Assembly (NCBI RefSeq): GCF_000348905.1
Contig: NZ_AOFT01000006.1
Span: 120,437 to 184,436, forward strand
Direction: 5' to 3'
From: Bhargavaea cecembensis DSE10
GTDB taxonomy: Bacteria; Bacillota; Bacilli; Bacillales_A; Planococcaceae
DNA: 64,000 bases
Shown here: piece by piece, positions 1 to 8,233 of the stretch
Numbering within the stretch: the first letter of the stretch is position 1
Layout: every line of letters starts with the position of its first letter
Translations under genes and position numbers: made by a program
Notes under the pieces: model-generated
Database searches by the model: none
What the model saw: the letters and a program-made list of their open reading frames with translations, nothing else
What the model was told of the DNA's origin: nothing

Positions 1-1074
1 GGACCGTTAATCGGCTTTATCGCCGATAAACATGCAAAGAGGAAAGTACTTATGATTACACTCATGGTGATTTTTTCTTTCATTTCATTTGCACAAGGAT
101 TGGCGACCGGATTTGTATCCTTGCTGATTCTTCGGCTATTAATTGGTGTTTTTGAAGGTCCCTTTTTGCCAATCGCCCAATCCATGATGGCGATTGAATC
201 GACACCCTCACGCCGAGGTTTTAATATGGGCTTCATGCAAGTGACATCAACCGGACTATTCGGAGGTGTTTTGGCTCCCATCGTTCTTGTAGCACTCGCC
301 AATGCATTTGACTGGAGAGTCGCTTTCTATTTTACAATCATACCTGGTCTCGTTGTTGCCTTTGTCATGTGGAAGTATGTAAAGGAACCACAGACAAGCA
401 TTGAGGTGAAAAAACAAGCCCCGGTTGAAAAAAAAGAAAGCAGAGCGCAGTTATTTCGCATTATTAAAGAAAGAAATGTCTGGCTATCCATGGTCATATG
501 CAGTTTTGCGCTCACATGGTTTAATGTTTTTGCGATATTTGCGCCAACTTATTTGGTTGATATCAGAGGATTCACAACGGGGACGATGAGCATTATCATG
601 AGTACAGCCGGGGTTGCTGCGATGATTTGGGGCTTTGTCGTCCCGGCCATCTCCGACAAGCTTGGCAGAAAACCGATCATGACCACATTTGCGCTGCTCT
701 CCGCAATGTCACCGCTCCTCGTTCTTTACTTTGAATACTCGGTATTTCTGTTGGGGATTTTAATCTTTTTGCTGCACACTGGTCAAGGGTTCCATCCTTT
801 ATTCATGTCAGCCGTTCCAGCAGAATCCGTTCCACCCAAATACGTCGGTTTTTCAATCGGATTAATCATGGGGGTAGGCGAAATTTTTGGCGGCGTGCTA
901 GCCCCAATCATCGCCGGTTACCTTGCCGACACAGTAAGTGTACAGGCACCGCTATGGATCTGCGTATTCAGTGCGCTGGCGGCAACTTTGTTCTCCATGT
1001 TCATTAGAGAAACTGCACCAGCTAAAGTAAATGCAGAAACTCAGAAGAAAGTGATTTCTTCAGTTAACGTATGA
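1..1074 (+). CDS. MFS transporter, 5' end outside window
   Basis: Major facilitator superfamily permease, a secondary transporter of the cytoplasmic membrane, probably for an organic anion or sugar acid. The frame is open from base 1, so the true start lies upstream; the first in-window ATG (52) is internal. The first codons read GPLIGFIADKHAKRKVL, which matches MFS motif A of the TM2-TM3 loop, so only TM1-TM2 are missing. About ten hydrophobic segments follow, with a charged central loop near in-window residues 120-155 (many K/E) separating the two six-helix halves. The substrate cannot be read from the sequence. A strong terminator follows at 1140-1171. Confidence 0.9.
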   Translation, partial: GPLIGFIADKHAKRKVLMITLMVIFSFISFAQGLATGFVSLLILRLLIGVFEGPFLPIAQSMMAIESTPSRRGFNMGFMQVTSTGLFGGVLAPIVLVALANAFDWRVAFYFTIIPGLVVAFVMWKYVKEPQTSIEVKKQAPVEKKESRAQLFRIIKERNVWLSMVICSFALTWFNVFAIFAPTYLVDIRGFTTGTMSIIMSTAGVAAMIWGFVVPAISDKLGRKPIMTTFALLSAMSPLLVLYFEYSVFLLGILIFLLHTGQGFHPLFMSAVPAESVPPKYVGFSIGLIMGVGEIFGGVLAPIIAGYLADTVSVQAPLWICVFSALAATLFSMFIRETAPAKVNAETQKKVISSVNV

Positions 1075-1139
1075 GTTACAGGAGAGAGAGAGTCGGCGGA
1101 GATTAATGAGACATTGGAATTAGATAAGTAATCGTGGAA

Positions 1140-1171
1140 ATGGACTGTCCTATATGGGCGGTCCATCTTTT
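1140..1171 (+). terminator. Rho-independent terminator of the MFS gene
   Basis: An 11-bp stem (ATGGACTGTCC with GGGCGGTCCAT, two G-U pairs) around a TATAT loop is followed by CTTTTGATTT. It lies 65 bp after the MFS stop codon. Confidence 0.8.
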
Positions 1172-1180
1172 GATTTAAAC

Positions 1181-1230
1181 GAATGAGCACTGAGTGATTA
1201 CCTTCGAAGAGCGAGTGGTTACGGGCGCCT
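1181..1230 (+). repeat. 21-bp-period intergenic repeat, locus A (2 units)
   Basis: Two units, GAGTGATTAC at 1192 and GAGTGGTTAC at 1213, lie exactly 21 bp apart; a weaker GAATGAGCAC precedes them. They belong to the dispersed family also found at 4171, 5835, 31703, 32886, 34515 and 39549. The locus sits between two terminators. No coding function is visible. Confidence 0.6.
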
Positions 1231-1240
1231 AAGGAATAGG

Positions 1241-1266
1241 AAAAAGCAGCCGGTCGGGCTGCTTTT
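1241..1266. terminator. Bidirectional terminator
   Basis: AAAAAGCAGCC, GGTC loop, GGGCTGCTTTT. The hairpin carries an A-run and a T-run, so it can stop transcription on both strands. It lies 16 bp beyond the stop of the minus-strand M20 gene and is probably its terminator. Confidence 0.8.
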
Positions 1267-1281
1267 GTCCAAGTACTTCCA

Positions 1282-2502
1282 TTAATCAAAGCTATACTCG
1301 CAAACCACATGTGCAACGGATTTGGCGGAGATCAACAAGGCGTCTTCATCAATGTCGAACTTCGGGTGATGGTTCAGGTAGGGCTTGTCCACGCCTTTGG
1401 GTTTGCATCCGATGATATAAAACGTGCCTGGGGTCTTTTGGGTATAGTAGGCGAAATCCTCGGAACCCGAGTTAATCGGAATTTCTTTGACGGCCTCAAT
1501 GACCGGGTCATCCGCTTGTTCCAAAATGGAGACGACTTTGGCGGTGACGGAAGGGTCATTGTAGAGCGGCGGGTAATCCGGGACGTAGTTGAGCTCGCAT
1601 TCGACCCCGAACTCTTCCTCGATTCCTCTTGTGATCCGGTGGATTTCCTCCGAGATGACTTTCTGTGTGTCTTCATTCATATAGCGGACGTCGCCCTCGA
1701 GTTCGACGCTGTCCTTGATGACGTTGAATGAGCCTTTCCCGTCAAACGAGCCGATGGTCACAACGCCCATTTCAAACGGATTCAACCGGCGGCTGACAAC
1801 GGTTTGGATGGCCGTGATGAAATAGGCACCCGCAACGATCGAGTCGTTGGATTGGTGGGGAGAGGAACCGTGGCCGCCTTTGCCTTTGATCACCAGCTTA
1901 AAGTACGTCCTGCCAGCCATGGAAAAGCCGCTTCTGTATCCGATTTCCCCTGTAGAGAGTGCGGGCATCAGATGGGTCCCGAACACGGCATCCAAATCAT
2001 CCAGAACACCGGATTCAACGATGCTTTTTGCGCCGCCCGGCGGTGTTTCCTCCGCGTGCTGATGGATGATCTTGATCGTCCCGCTGATCGAGTCCTTCAG
2101 CTGAATGAGGCAGTCCGCCAATACGAGCATGTAAGCCGTATGCCCGTCGTGGCCGCATGCGTGCATGACACCCGGGTTTTTGGATTTGAATGGAACATCG
2201 GTCTCTTCCTGAATCGGCAGCGCATCAAAATCGGCACGCAGACCGATTGTCTTGCCTTCTTTTCCACCCTTGATCGTCACGATGATCCCATAGCCGTTTC
2301 CGACATTTGTCTGGATTTCGACGTCCTTGCCTTTGTAGAATTCTTCGATGTATTTTGCGGTCTTCTCTTCTTTAAAGGACAATTCAGGGTTTTCGTGGAG
2401 ATGCCGCCGGATCTGGATCATCTCTTCCTTCCGGTCTTCCAGCATGGACAGCAATTGCTGCTTGAGCGTCTGATTTTCGTTCGATATGTTCGAAGTCGTC
2501 AT
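1282..2502 (-). CDS. M20 family metallo-amidohydrolase
   Basis: Zinc-type amidohydrolase of the M20D group (IAA-amino acid, N-acyl amino acid or aminobenzoyl-glutamate hydrolases); about 406 residues, a normal length. Visible motifs are HLHENPEL, RADFDALPI, MHACGHDGH (metal His/Asp), HQHAEE (catalytic and metal Glu), the dimerisation-domain signature GHGSSPHQ, and the C-terminal SGSEDFAYY. The ATG at 2502 is chosen over upstream in-frame codons because a GGCGGGAGA ribosome site precedes it. Its start overlaps the stop of the upstream membrane gene by 4 bp (ATGA), so it is translationally coupled to a putative two-subunit permease. It probably hydrolyses the compound that permease imports; the substrate is unknown. 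Confidence 0.9.
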   Translation of the reverse strand: MTTSNISNENQTLKQQLLSMLEDRKEEMIQIRRHLHENPELSFKEEKTAKYIEEFYKGKDVEIQTNVGNGYGIIVTIKGGKEGKTIGLRADFDALPIQEETDVPFKSKNPGVMHACGHDGHTAYMLVLADCLIQLKDSISGTIKIIHQHAEETPPGGAKSIVESGVLDDLDAVFGTHLMPALSTGEIGYRSGFSMAGRTYFKLVIKGKGGHGSSPHQSNDSIVAGAYFITAIQTVVSRRLNPFEMGVVTIGSFDGKGSFNVIKDSVELEGDVRYMNEDTQKVISEEIHRITRGIEEEFGVECELNYVPDYPPLYNDPSVTAKVVSILEQADDPVIEAVKEIPINSGSEDFAYYTQKTPGTFYIIGCKPKGVDKPYLNHHPKFDIDEDALLISAKSVAHVVCEYSFD

Positions 2503-3221
2503 TTGTCTCCCGCCTTTTCTGATTTTATCTTCTCTAATAGTATACAGGCTGCGACCGTCCCGAAGATGCATAAGAAGGTTTGAAGGGATTGAGGAACCGG
2601 CCCAAGATTCACGAAGAGGCCGAATGCAATCCCGATCAGTCCCCATACCGGCTTCTGAATCGCAAACTGGGCAATCACACCGCCGTAAATTGCAGGGAGG
2701 ACGAACTTGAACGTATCGACCAACGCGGCCGGCAGCAGAGAAATCAAATAGGATCCTCCCAGAACGACGAGGACGAGAATCGATGTATTGATGATGGCCG
2801 CCGCCGCTATGGCAAGGGTGGCCGTCAGTTCTCCTTTTTCAGTCCCGGGCTCCGCACCGACTGCCGTCTGTGCAACCGAGGCGCTGGGAAGGCACATGTT
2901 TCCGATGTTCCCGTTCAGAAACGCCAGATACGTCCCGGAGACCCCCAGTATCGGATAGTAGCTGATCGGCTCAACCACCCAGACAACCGCAATGATGGAA
3001 GCATAGGCAAGGAAACCGGACAAGATGGCGGACCAGCCGGGGTGATAGCCCAGGCCAAATGAAAGGATCATCGGCAGAGAAAAGGTCAATAAAATAATGC
3101 CCCAGAGTGTCAGGCGTCCCCAGAAATGCGATTTGTCCTGGAATGTCGTGAAGCTGAATGCCTCTTCGCGGGCGGCGCCTCTTACCGCAACCGAACTTTT
3201 TAATTCCTTACTGACTGACAT
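2499..3221 (-). CDS. Small integral membrane protein, partner of DUF5058 protein
   Basis: A 240-residue polytopic membrane protein with about six or seven hydrophobic segments. I recognise no named domain. An N-terminal cytoplasmic stretch of about 35 residues precedes TM1. The loop GVSGTYLAFLNGNIGNMCLPSA is polar and Gly/Asn-rich inside the membrane domain, as in transporter discontinuous helices. The ATG at 3221 follows GGGAGGGAAGG; the upstream TTG lacks a ribosome site. It sits 19 bp after the DUF5058-type gene and overlaps the amidohydrolase by ATGA. Inference: the two small membrane proteins together form one heteromeric permease for the amidohydrolase substrate. Confidence 0.8.
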   Translation of the reverse strand: MSVSKELKSSVAVRGAAREEAFSFTTFQDKSHFWGRLTLWGIILLTFSLPMILSFGLGYHPGWSAILSGFLAYASIIAVVWVVEPISYYPILGVSGTYLAFLNGNIGNMCLPSASVAQTAVGAEPGTEKGELTATLAIAAAAIINTSILVLVVLGGSYLISLLPAALVDTFKFVLPAIYGGVIAQFAIQKPVWGLIGIAFGLFVNLGPVPQSLQTFLCIFGTVAACILLEKIKSEKAGDK

Positions 3222-3240
3222 CAAGCCTTCCCTCCCTTAG

Positions 3241-3948
3241 TTAACTTAACAGGTAGCCGACAGCCAAACCGACGAGAATCACCAATCCAAGTGACCATTC
3301 CACCAGCCACTTCATCTCGAACTTTTTAGCTGCCTGTAAAATGATCGGCATCACCATGAACGCGACAAGCAACACAATCGCTTCCTGATAGCCCTTGATC
3401 ATCTGGCCGCTGCCCAGATAACTGAATGCGCCGATCATCGCGGCGGTCGAAATGATTTTGAACCGTTCCAGATTTTTCGGAGTGCTCGTCGTTTTCGCCT
3501 GGACCTTCCCAAGCGATTTAGTGAATAAGGCAGTGAACAAAAGCCAGCCGAGCCCTCCAAGACACATCACCCAGACCGCATTCGTGAAGGCGTGCGCTGT
3601 AAAACTCGCTGCCCCGAGTTCAGCACCCGCCGCCTCAGCCCCGAGACTCGCACCCACCGTCTCAATCGGAGCAGAACCGATGATCCCGATCCGCACCAGG
3701 GTCACCGGATTCCCGATCAGTGACAGGAGGGAGATCGCGATAATAATGATGGCAAAGGAAGGACCGATCGAACTGATGGCGCCCGCCCGGATCGCTGTCT
3801 TCACCTCCTGCTTCGACATTCCTACAGAAGCGCTGGTCTTTGTAGCGAGGCTGATAAACTTGAACGCCTGAAAAAAGACAAGTCCGATCACCAACGATGC
3901 GATAATCCATAGCGGATAACTGTTTGCGATTCTCATGACATCATTCAT
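3241..3948 (-). CDS. DUF5058-like integral membrane protein
   Basis: A 235-residue membrane protein resembling the DUF5058 family, with about six hydrophobic segments. The central part is rich in small residues (GASLGAEAAGAELGAASFTAHAF), typical of tightly packed transporter helices. The ATG at 3948 is preceded by GGAGGAGAA, so the longer in-frame form starting at 3975 is rejected. It is the first gene of a three-gene minus-strand operon ending in the M20 amidohydrolase. The function is not established; a role in uptake is inferred only from context. Confidence 0.75.
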   Translation of the reverse strand: MNDVMRIANSYPLWIIASLVIGLVFFQAFKFISLATKTSASVGMSKQEVKTAIRAGAISSIGPSFAIIIIAISLLSLIGNPVTLVRIGIIGSAPIETVGASLGAEAAGAELGAASFTAHAFTNAVWVMCLGGLGWLLFTALFTKSLGKVQAKTTSTPKNLERFKIISTAAMIGAFSYLGSGQMIKGYQEAIVLLVAFMVMPIILQAAKKFEMKWLVEWSLGLVILVGLAVGYLLS

Positions 3949-4170
3949 CGTTCTCCTCCATCCCATCAGAATCAATATTCTGTTTATTTGGTGAAGTATA
4001 GAAGAGTGAACCTGTTAAAGCAATGGCAATTGGGCGTGTGAGGTGAAATTCTACCTTATGTATCAGGGGGCTGGGGCTTACTGACTGGGGGGGAGAGAGG
4101 CAGATTCGAGATTTGATCGGTGAGGTGGGCTGGAGGTATGAGGTCGATTCCGCAAGCGTGCTGTTTCCGT

Positions 4171-4285
4171 CAGTTCCCACCTACAGGTACCCGAATCCCT
4201 ACCAAGGGGTACCTGAGTTCCTACCAAGAGGGATCTGAGTTACTACCAACTGGTGCTGAATGATAACGAATTGGTGGTGAAATTA
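4171..4285 (+). repeat. 21/22-bp-period intergenic repeat, locus B (about 6 units)
   Basis: Units begin at 4171, 4193, 4215, 4237, 4258 and 4279 (spacing 22, 22, 22, 21, 21). The core is GA(A/G)T-nnn-TACCAA, for example GAATCCCTACCAA, GAGTTCCTACCAA and GAGTTACTACCAA. It fills most of the roughly 400-bp gap between the minus-strand operon and the FAH gene. It is not a CRISPR: there are no conserved repeats with unique spacers. Confidence 0.75.
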
Positions 4286-4357
4286 GATGAACCGAGAGAA
4301 GGGAGTAGTCCTCTCTAGAGCGAACTATTTAAAGAGAGATTACAAGGGGGGATGAAC

Positions 4358-5269
4358 ATGCGACTGGCAACAGTGAAACTTGAGGGGAATGAAACAGCGG
4401 CCATCATTGCGGGGGTGAAAGCAGTGATGGTTGAAGAGGTGAACAAGGCCGAGGGGAAGAAATGGGCCACTTCGTTATTTGAGATTATCGATTCCGGTCA
4501 GCTCGGTGAAATGACCAACTGGTACCACAGGGAAGGGAAACAGAAAATCCTGGATGGGGAGATCGGAGAGTTGGACACAGCATCTCTTGAATACCAGCCG
4601 CTCTACCGCAATCCTTCGAAAATCTGGGGAATCGGACTCAATTACGTGGACCACGCATCGGATCTGGGTGAAATCGCTCCGAACACCGAACCGGCAAGTT
4701 TCATGAAACCGACGACGTCGATCATCGGACCGGGTGAGACGATCAACATTCCTCACCAGTCCGAGCGCACGACCGCTGAAGCAGAACTCGGAGTCATCAT
4801 CGGCAAGGTCTGTAAGGACGTTGAAGAAGCGGACGCGATGGACTATATCGCCGGATACACGACGATCATCGACATGACCGCAGAGGACATCCTCCAGCGC
4901 AACCCGCGGTACCTGACCCGGTCCAAGAGCTTTGATACGTTCTTCAGCTTCGGCCCGCAGTTTGTCACCCCAGATGAAGTGGAAGACCTCATGAAACTGG
5001 AAGTGTCGACAATGATCAACGGTGAAGTTCACCGGAAGAACACCGTCGACCATATGACATTTAATCCCCTGAACCTCGTGTCGTTCCACTCCAAGGTTAT
5101 GACGTTGCTGCCCGGGGATATCATCTCAACCGGGACGCCGGGAGCGGTGGTGATTAACAATGGGGATGTGGTGGAATGCCGGATTGAGGGCTTTGCGCCG
5201 CTGTTGAACCATGTAAGGGATTTGAAGGTGGAGACGAAGGGAGAGTTGGCTGCGGAGACGGGAGTTTGA
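4358..5269 (+). CDS. Fumarylacetoacetate hydrolase family protein
   Basis: Cytoplasmic FAH-fold enzyme of about 303 residues, the family that includes fumarylpyruvate hydrolases, acylpyruvases and 2-hydroxyhepta-2,4-diene-1,7-dioate isomerases. Motifs are KIWGIGLNYVDHA, FMKPTTSIIGPG, the metal ligands in EAELGVIIGK, a further acidic site in DMTAED, and the terminal LLPGDIISTGTPG block. The ATG at 4358 has AAGGGGGG six bases upstream; the ATG at 4352 abuts that site. It is monocistronic, with a terminator directly downstream. It probably cleaves or isomerises a 2-oxo/2-hydroxy dienoic acid; no neighbouring ring-cleavage gene identifies which. Confidence 0.9.
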   Translation: MRLATVKLEGNETAAIIAGVKAVMVEEVNKAEGKKWATSLFEIIDSGQLGEMTNWYHREGKQKILDGEIGELDTASLEYQPLYRNPSKIWGIGLNYVDHASDLGEIAPNTEPASFMKPTTSIIGPGETINIPHQSERTTAEAELGVIIGKVCKDVEEADAMDYIAGYTTIIDMTAEDILQRNPRYLTRSKSFDTFFSFGPQFVTPDEVEDLMKLEVSTMINGEVHRKNTVDHMTFNPLNLVSFHSKVMTLLPGDIISTGTPGAVVINNGDVVECRIEGFAPLLNHVRDLKVETKGELAAETGV

Positions 5270-5290
5270 TTAAAGTTCAAACATTCACAA

Positions 5291-5328
5291 GCCGGATGGG
5301 TAACAGTTAATTCCCATCCGGTCTTTTT
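5291..5328. terminator. Terminator after FAH gene
   Basis: A perfect 9-bp stem (CCGGATGGG with CCCATCCGG) and 12-nt loop are followed by TCTTTTT. On the minus strand it overlaps the last codons of the DUF6241-type remnant. Confidence 0.85.
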
Positions 5329-5520
5329 CCTTCGTTTGTTACCTCGGTTTTTTCTTCGTTTAAAAACCACTCCCCAATAAACTTCAATTCTTCTTCTTTA
5401 CCCAAGAGCCCCCTGGCTTTTCCAAGCGTCCCATCCTGCAGGTCCCAGATATAGTTATGATCCTTGTCAGCCTCGCTGAAGTCCCCACGCTCCCATTTCG
5501 CAATGATACCCAGCAGTTCT
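5307..5520 (-). pseudogene. DUF6241-like gene, C-terminal fragment
   Basis: Read on the minus strand, about 70 codons end at a TAA (5307-5309) and contain LLGIIAKWERGDF, DKDHNYIWDLQ, GTLGKARGLL and EEELKFIGEWF. These resemble the conserved C-terminal block I associate with DUF6241 proteins of Bacillales (x-RWxxGDFSxADxDHNxIWxLQxGTxGKAxG). The 5' two thirds, including any signal peptide, is absent. Upstream of about 5520 the sequence turns into a GGDEF fragment on the other strand. Assignment rests on memory of the family pattern. Confidence 0.55.
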
Positions 5521-5539
5521 GATAGTCCCTGCGGCGAGG

Positions 5540-5761
5540 GAGACAGGTATGACTTTGATCAAGCTCCGGCGGGAGTTGGGCATTGCCAAACGGGTCCGGG
5601 TTGGGTCTGTTGCTGTGAGTGCATCGATGGGCTCCGCCCGGTTCCCTCAGGACGGCAGCACCTACACAGAATTGGTTGACGCGGCGGACCGGCGGATGTA
5701 TGGCGAAAAGGCGCGGCGGAGGGAAGAGCATTCATTTACATTGGCTGGCGACATCTGTTGA
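5540..5761 (+). pseudogene. GGDEF (diguanylate cyclase) C-terminal fragment
   Basis: The last 70 or so codons of a GGDEF domain: LIKLRRELGI, VSASMGSARFPQDGSTYTELVDAADRRMY and GEKARR match the usual end of the domain (VTxSIGIAxFPxDGxTxxELLxxADxAMYxAK). The catalytic GGDEF loop and everything before it are missing, so it cannot make cyclic di-GMP. The original terminator at 5750-5774 survives. Together with the opposite-strand fragment it marks a deletion that removed the 5' halves of two divergent genes. Confidence 0.6.
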
Positions 5762-5774
5762 GGTGTCTTTTTTT
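5750..5774 (+). terminator. Terminator of the GGDEF remnant
   Basis: GACATCT, GTTG loop, AGGTGTC (7 bp, one G-U), then seven T residues. It overlaps the stop codon of the fragment. Confidence 0.75.
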
Positions 5775-5834
5775 GTTGTTCAAGAGTCAGTGAGAGATCC
5801 GCTGGTGTTGAGGGAGTAGGAACAGGAAATTTCG

Positions 5835-5880
5835 GAATGGTTACCCTATTGGATTAGTGGTTACGAAGAAAAGTTACTCA
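5835..5880 (+). repeat. 21-bp-family intergenic repeat, locus C (2 units)
   Basis: GAATGGTTACCCTATTGG at 5835 and TAGTGGTTACGAAG at 5855 (20-bp spacing), then a weaker AAGTTACTC. These are degenerate members of the dispersed family. The remaining sequence to 6303 is A+T-rich and I see no supported gene in it. Confidence 0.5.
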
Positions 5881-6303
5881 AATGGAGGGTAATATATGCC
5901 TACTAAGCAAAGCACAACGAGAAATCCTAACCCCTATGTAATGAATGAAGGTACTGTAAATGTGTTCCCAACTTTCTTTTGTCAATGTTTTATTTTGTAG
6001 CTCTTTGACAGGCTTGATGTTAAAGCGATAAAAGTAGAGATTAACGTCTACGTAGAGTCCATGTGGCCGCATTTTTAGTGAATTAGCATGAAAACGGTAA
6101 GGATCCTGCCGGGCTTAGGGTTTTCGAATTTAGCTTTTTGACCGGTCATTAAAAGATATAGAACAGAGAATAATTTATACACATTTCTTTGAAAGAAACG
6201 AATAAATATGAAATACTCTTTATTATCTGAGATTTCTATAATAGAATATAGAGATTCAAAGGACCTATTACGGGTCAATAGAGTAGAAAGGCTGTGAAGA
6301 ATA

Positions 6304-6486
6304 TTGGATAAGACAAACGCATTCATCGAATTGTATCAACTTCTACTGTTTTACTCTGAAAACCGTGATCAACCCGTTCCGGAAGACTTCAATTTTTTTG
6401 GTGAGCTTAAGCGCTATTGTAAGACTTTGGATTTAGACTACACTACAATCGAAAAAGAATTTCAGCTTAATTCTTTTAAGGGATAA
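6304..6486 (+). CDS. Small hypothetical protein upstream of PucR regulator
   Basis: A 60-codon frame beginning with TTG at 6304 and ending 13 bp before the PucR gene, whose AAGGAG ribosome site follows the stop. The product is hydrophilic, without signal peptide or membrane segment, and alternates acidic and aromatic residues (ELYQLLLFYSEN, FFGELKRYC). I do not recognise the family. The ribosome site (GAAAGG, well upstream) is poor and the start is not ATG, so this may be a remnant or a translational leader for the regulator. Confidence 0.35.
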   Translation: MDKTNAFIELYQLLLFYSENRDQPVPEDFNFFGELKRYCKTLDLDYTTIEKEFQLNSFKG

Positions 6487-6499
6487 GGAGAATTGAGCA

Positions 6500-8086
6500 A
6501 TGGAACTAACCATGCGGGATTTGCTGAAGTTAGGGGGATTTACTGAGTGCCAATTAGTGGCGGGTGAAAGAGGTTTGAAACGCCAAGTGAACAGTATTAC
6601 CGTACTTGAAGTACCTGAAGTAGCAAAATGGGCCAAGGGGGGTGAGTTTATGCTCACTTCCCTTTATGCGGTAAAAGATGATCTGACAGCACAGCTGCGC
6701 TTGTTGGAACGATTGAATGCTTCAGGGGCATCCGGCATTGGGATAAAACCGGCGCATTTTATCGGAGAGATTCCAAAAGTATTACTCGCCCGAGGAAATG
6801 AGTTAGAATTTCCGATTATTGAAATTCCCGAGCATCTGCCTTATCTGGATCTAATGTCACCGGCTATGCATGCATTATTCAATAAAAAGGTCGTCCTTCA
6901 AGAAGACCTCGACCGTGCAACTCGTTTACTGGAAGAATTATCACTGACAGATCAAGGAATTGGGCAATACGTAAAAACAATCTCCTTTATTTTAAAGACA
7001 GATGTCTCTATTGAGAGTGAATTGCCAACTATAGATTCTTCTAACATTCCAGAGGGCTTGGAGGACCTATCTGACCATCAAAAGAAAGAGCTCACAATAG
7101 TCAAACGCCCTCTCAAACTGGAGCGAAGGATAAATGAAAAACTTGTTTCTTGCGCTGTTGCTCCTATCATTGTTGAGGGAGAGTATTTCGGAAATATTAC
7201 AAGTTGGAACCATTACATTGAGTATTTAGCTAATGATGTAGCAATTCTTGAACGAGCAGCTTCAAAGCTTTCTTTCGAATTTTTGAAACAGAAAGTACAT
7301 TTAGATATTGAACAACGCTATGAAAGTGATTTTATGCGAGAATTGCTGTTCAGTGAAACCATCCGTGAAAAGCAGGTTGTCGAATGGGGTGGCAAATATC
7401 GAATCGGGCATCACCAACGTTATACTTGTCTCCTTTTTAGTGTCTTGGACTCTGAGACAGGAGAAAAGCAATACCATGTTCTGAAAAACTATAGGTTGAC
7501 AAATTACCTAAAGCAATTGAATCCCCAGGCACTTGTCGGAGCAATACGGAATGGAATTTGTATCATTCTGCCTAATACATCTGATCAACAACTTAGGCAT
7601 ATGGCTAATCAGTACTATAACGGTATTAGCGGTCAGATCAGCCAAAACTTTCGTTTGGCACTCGGAACAGGAAAGTCTGAAATAGGAGTAGCTGGAATTC
7701 AGGACAGTTTCCTTCAAGCAGAAAAAGCACTGTACTTTGCTGAAACAGAAGAACGGCAGAAGAGAATCATCTATTACGATAACTTGGGAATTTATCGTTT
7801 AATATATTCAGTTAGAAATGAAGAGGAGCTCCGCTCTTTCTATTTTGAGACTTTTCAAGGTCTGCTGCAAGAAGCTAAGCGGGACGAATTTTTTGAAACG
7901 TTACGTACCTATTTTTTGCATGATGAGAGTTTAAAGGAGACTGCGAATGCGCTATTTATCCATGTCAATACCCTTAAATACCGTCTTAGGAAAATTGAAG
8001 AGTTAAGTGGCTACTCATTAAGAAAAACAGAAGGGAAGATGAATCTATTTATCGGATTGAAAATTGCGGAACTGATTAAAGTATAG
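6500..8086 (+). CDS. PucR family transcriptional regulator
   Basis: About 528 residues in the PucR arrangement: N-terminal PucR domain (residues 5-125; MRDLLKLGG, EVPEVAKWAKGGEFMLTS), a divergent central GGDEF-like domain, and a C-terminal helix-turn-helix of the HTH_30 type (LKETANALFIHVNTLKYRLRKIEELSG). Family members, such as PucR for purine/allantoin catabolism in Bacillus, respond to nitrogenous ring compounds. Start ATG with AAGGAG seven bases upstream. It stands immediately before a TRAP transporter and pyrimidine-ring enzymes, so it is most likely the specific activator of that cluster. Confidence 0.92.
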   Translation: MELTMRDLLKLGGFTECQLVAGERGLKRQVNSITVLEVPEVAKWAKGGEFMLTSLYAVKDDLTAQLRLLERLNASGASGIGIKPAHFIGEIPKVLLARGNELEFPIIEIPEHLPYLDLMSPAMHALFNKKVVLQEDLDRATRLLEELSLTDQGIGQYVKTISFILKTDVSIESELPTIDSSNIPEGLEDLSDHQKKELTIVKRPLKLERRINEKLVSCAVAPIIVEGEYFGNITSWNHYIEYLANDVAILERAASKLSFEFLKQKVHLDIEQRYESDFMRELLFSETIREKQVVEWGGKYRIGHHQRYTCLLFSVLDSETGEKQYHVLKNYRLTNYLKQLNPQALVGAIRNGICIILPNTSDQQLRHMANQYYNGISGQISQNFRLALGTGKSEIGVAGIQDSFLQAEKALYFAETEERQKRIIYYDNLGIYRLIYSVRNEEELRSFYFETFQGLLQEAKRDEFFETLRTYFLHDESLKETANALFIHVNTLKYRLRKIEELSGYSLRKTEGKMNLFIGLKIAELIKV

Positions 8087-8184
8087 TTTAGTATTTGTCT
8101 TTTAGGACAATGAAAAAAACAATATATTGGTGCATAGGACATACTAATGTTCTCTAAATTTTTGTAATATTAATTTAAGCATTA

Positions 8185-8198
8185 TGAAAGGGCTTTCA
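8185..8198. promoter_or_regulatory. cre-like palindrome upstream of TRAP operon
   Basis: TGAAAGGGCTTTCA is a near-perfect palindrome and matches the CcpA cre consensus except for the central CG. It lies about 35 bp before the dctP start, a position suited to carbon catabolite repression. CcpA control is inferred. Confidence 0.45.
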
Positions 8199-8233
8199 AA
8201 CTATTTCCAAAAGAGAGGGTGGGTTCTATTAAG

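Noticed and set aside
5878..6326. Two minus-strand frames of 64 and 83 codons
   Set aside because: A+T-rich region, weak or no ribosome sites, no family features; likely chance frames.
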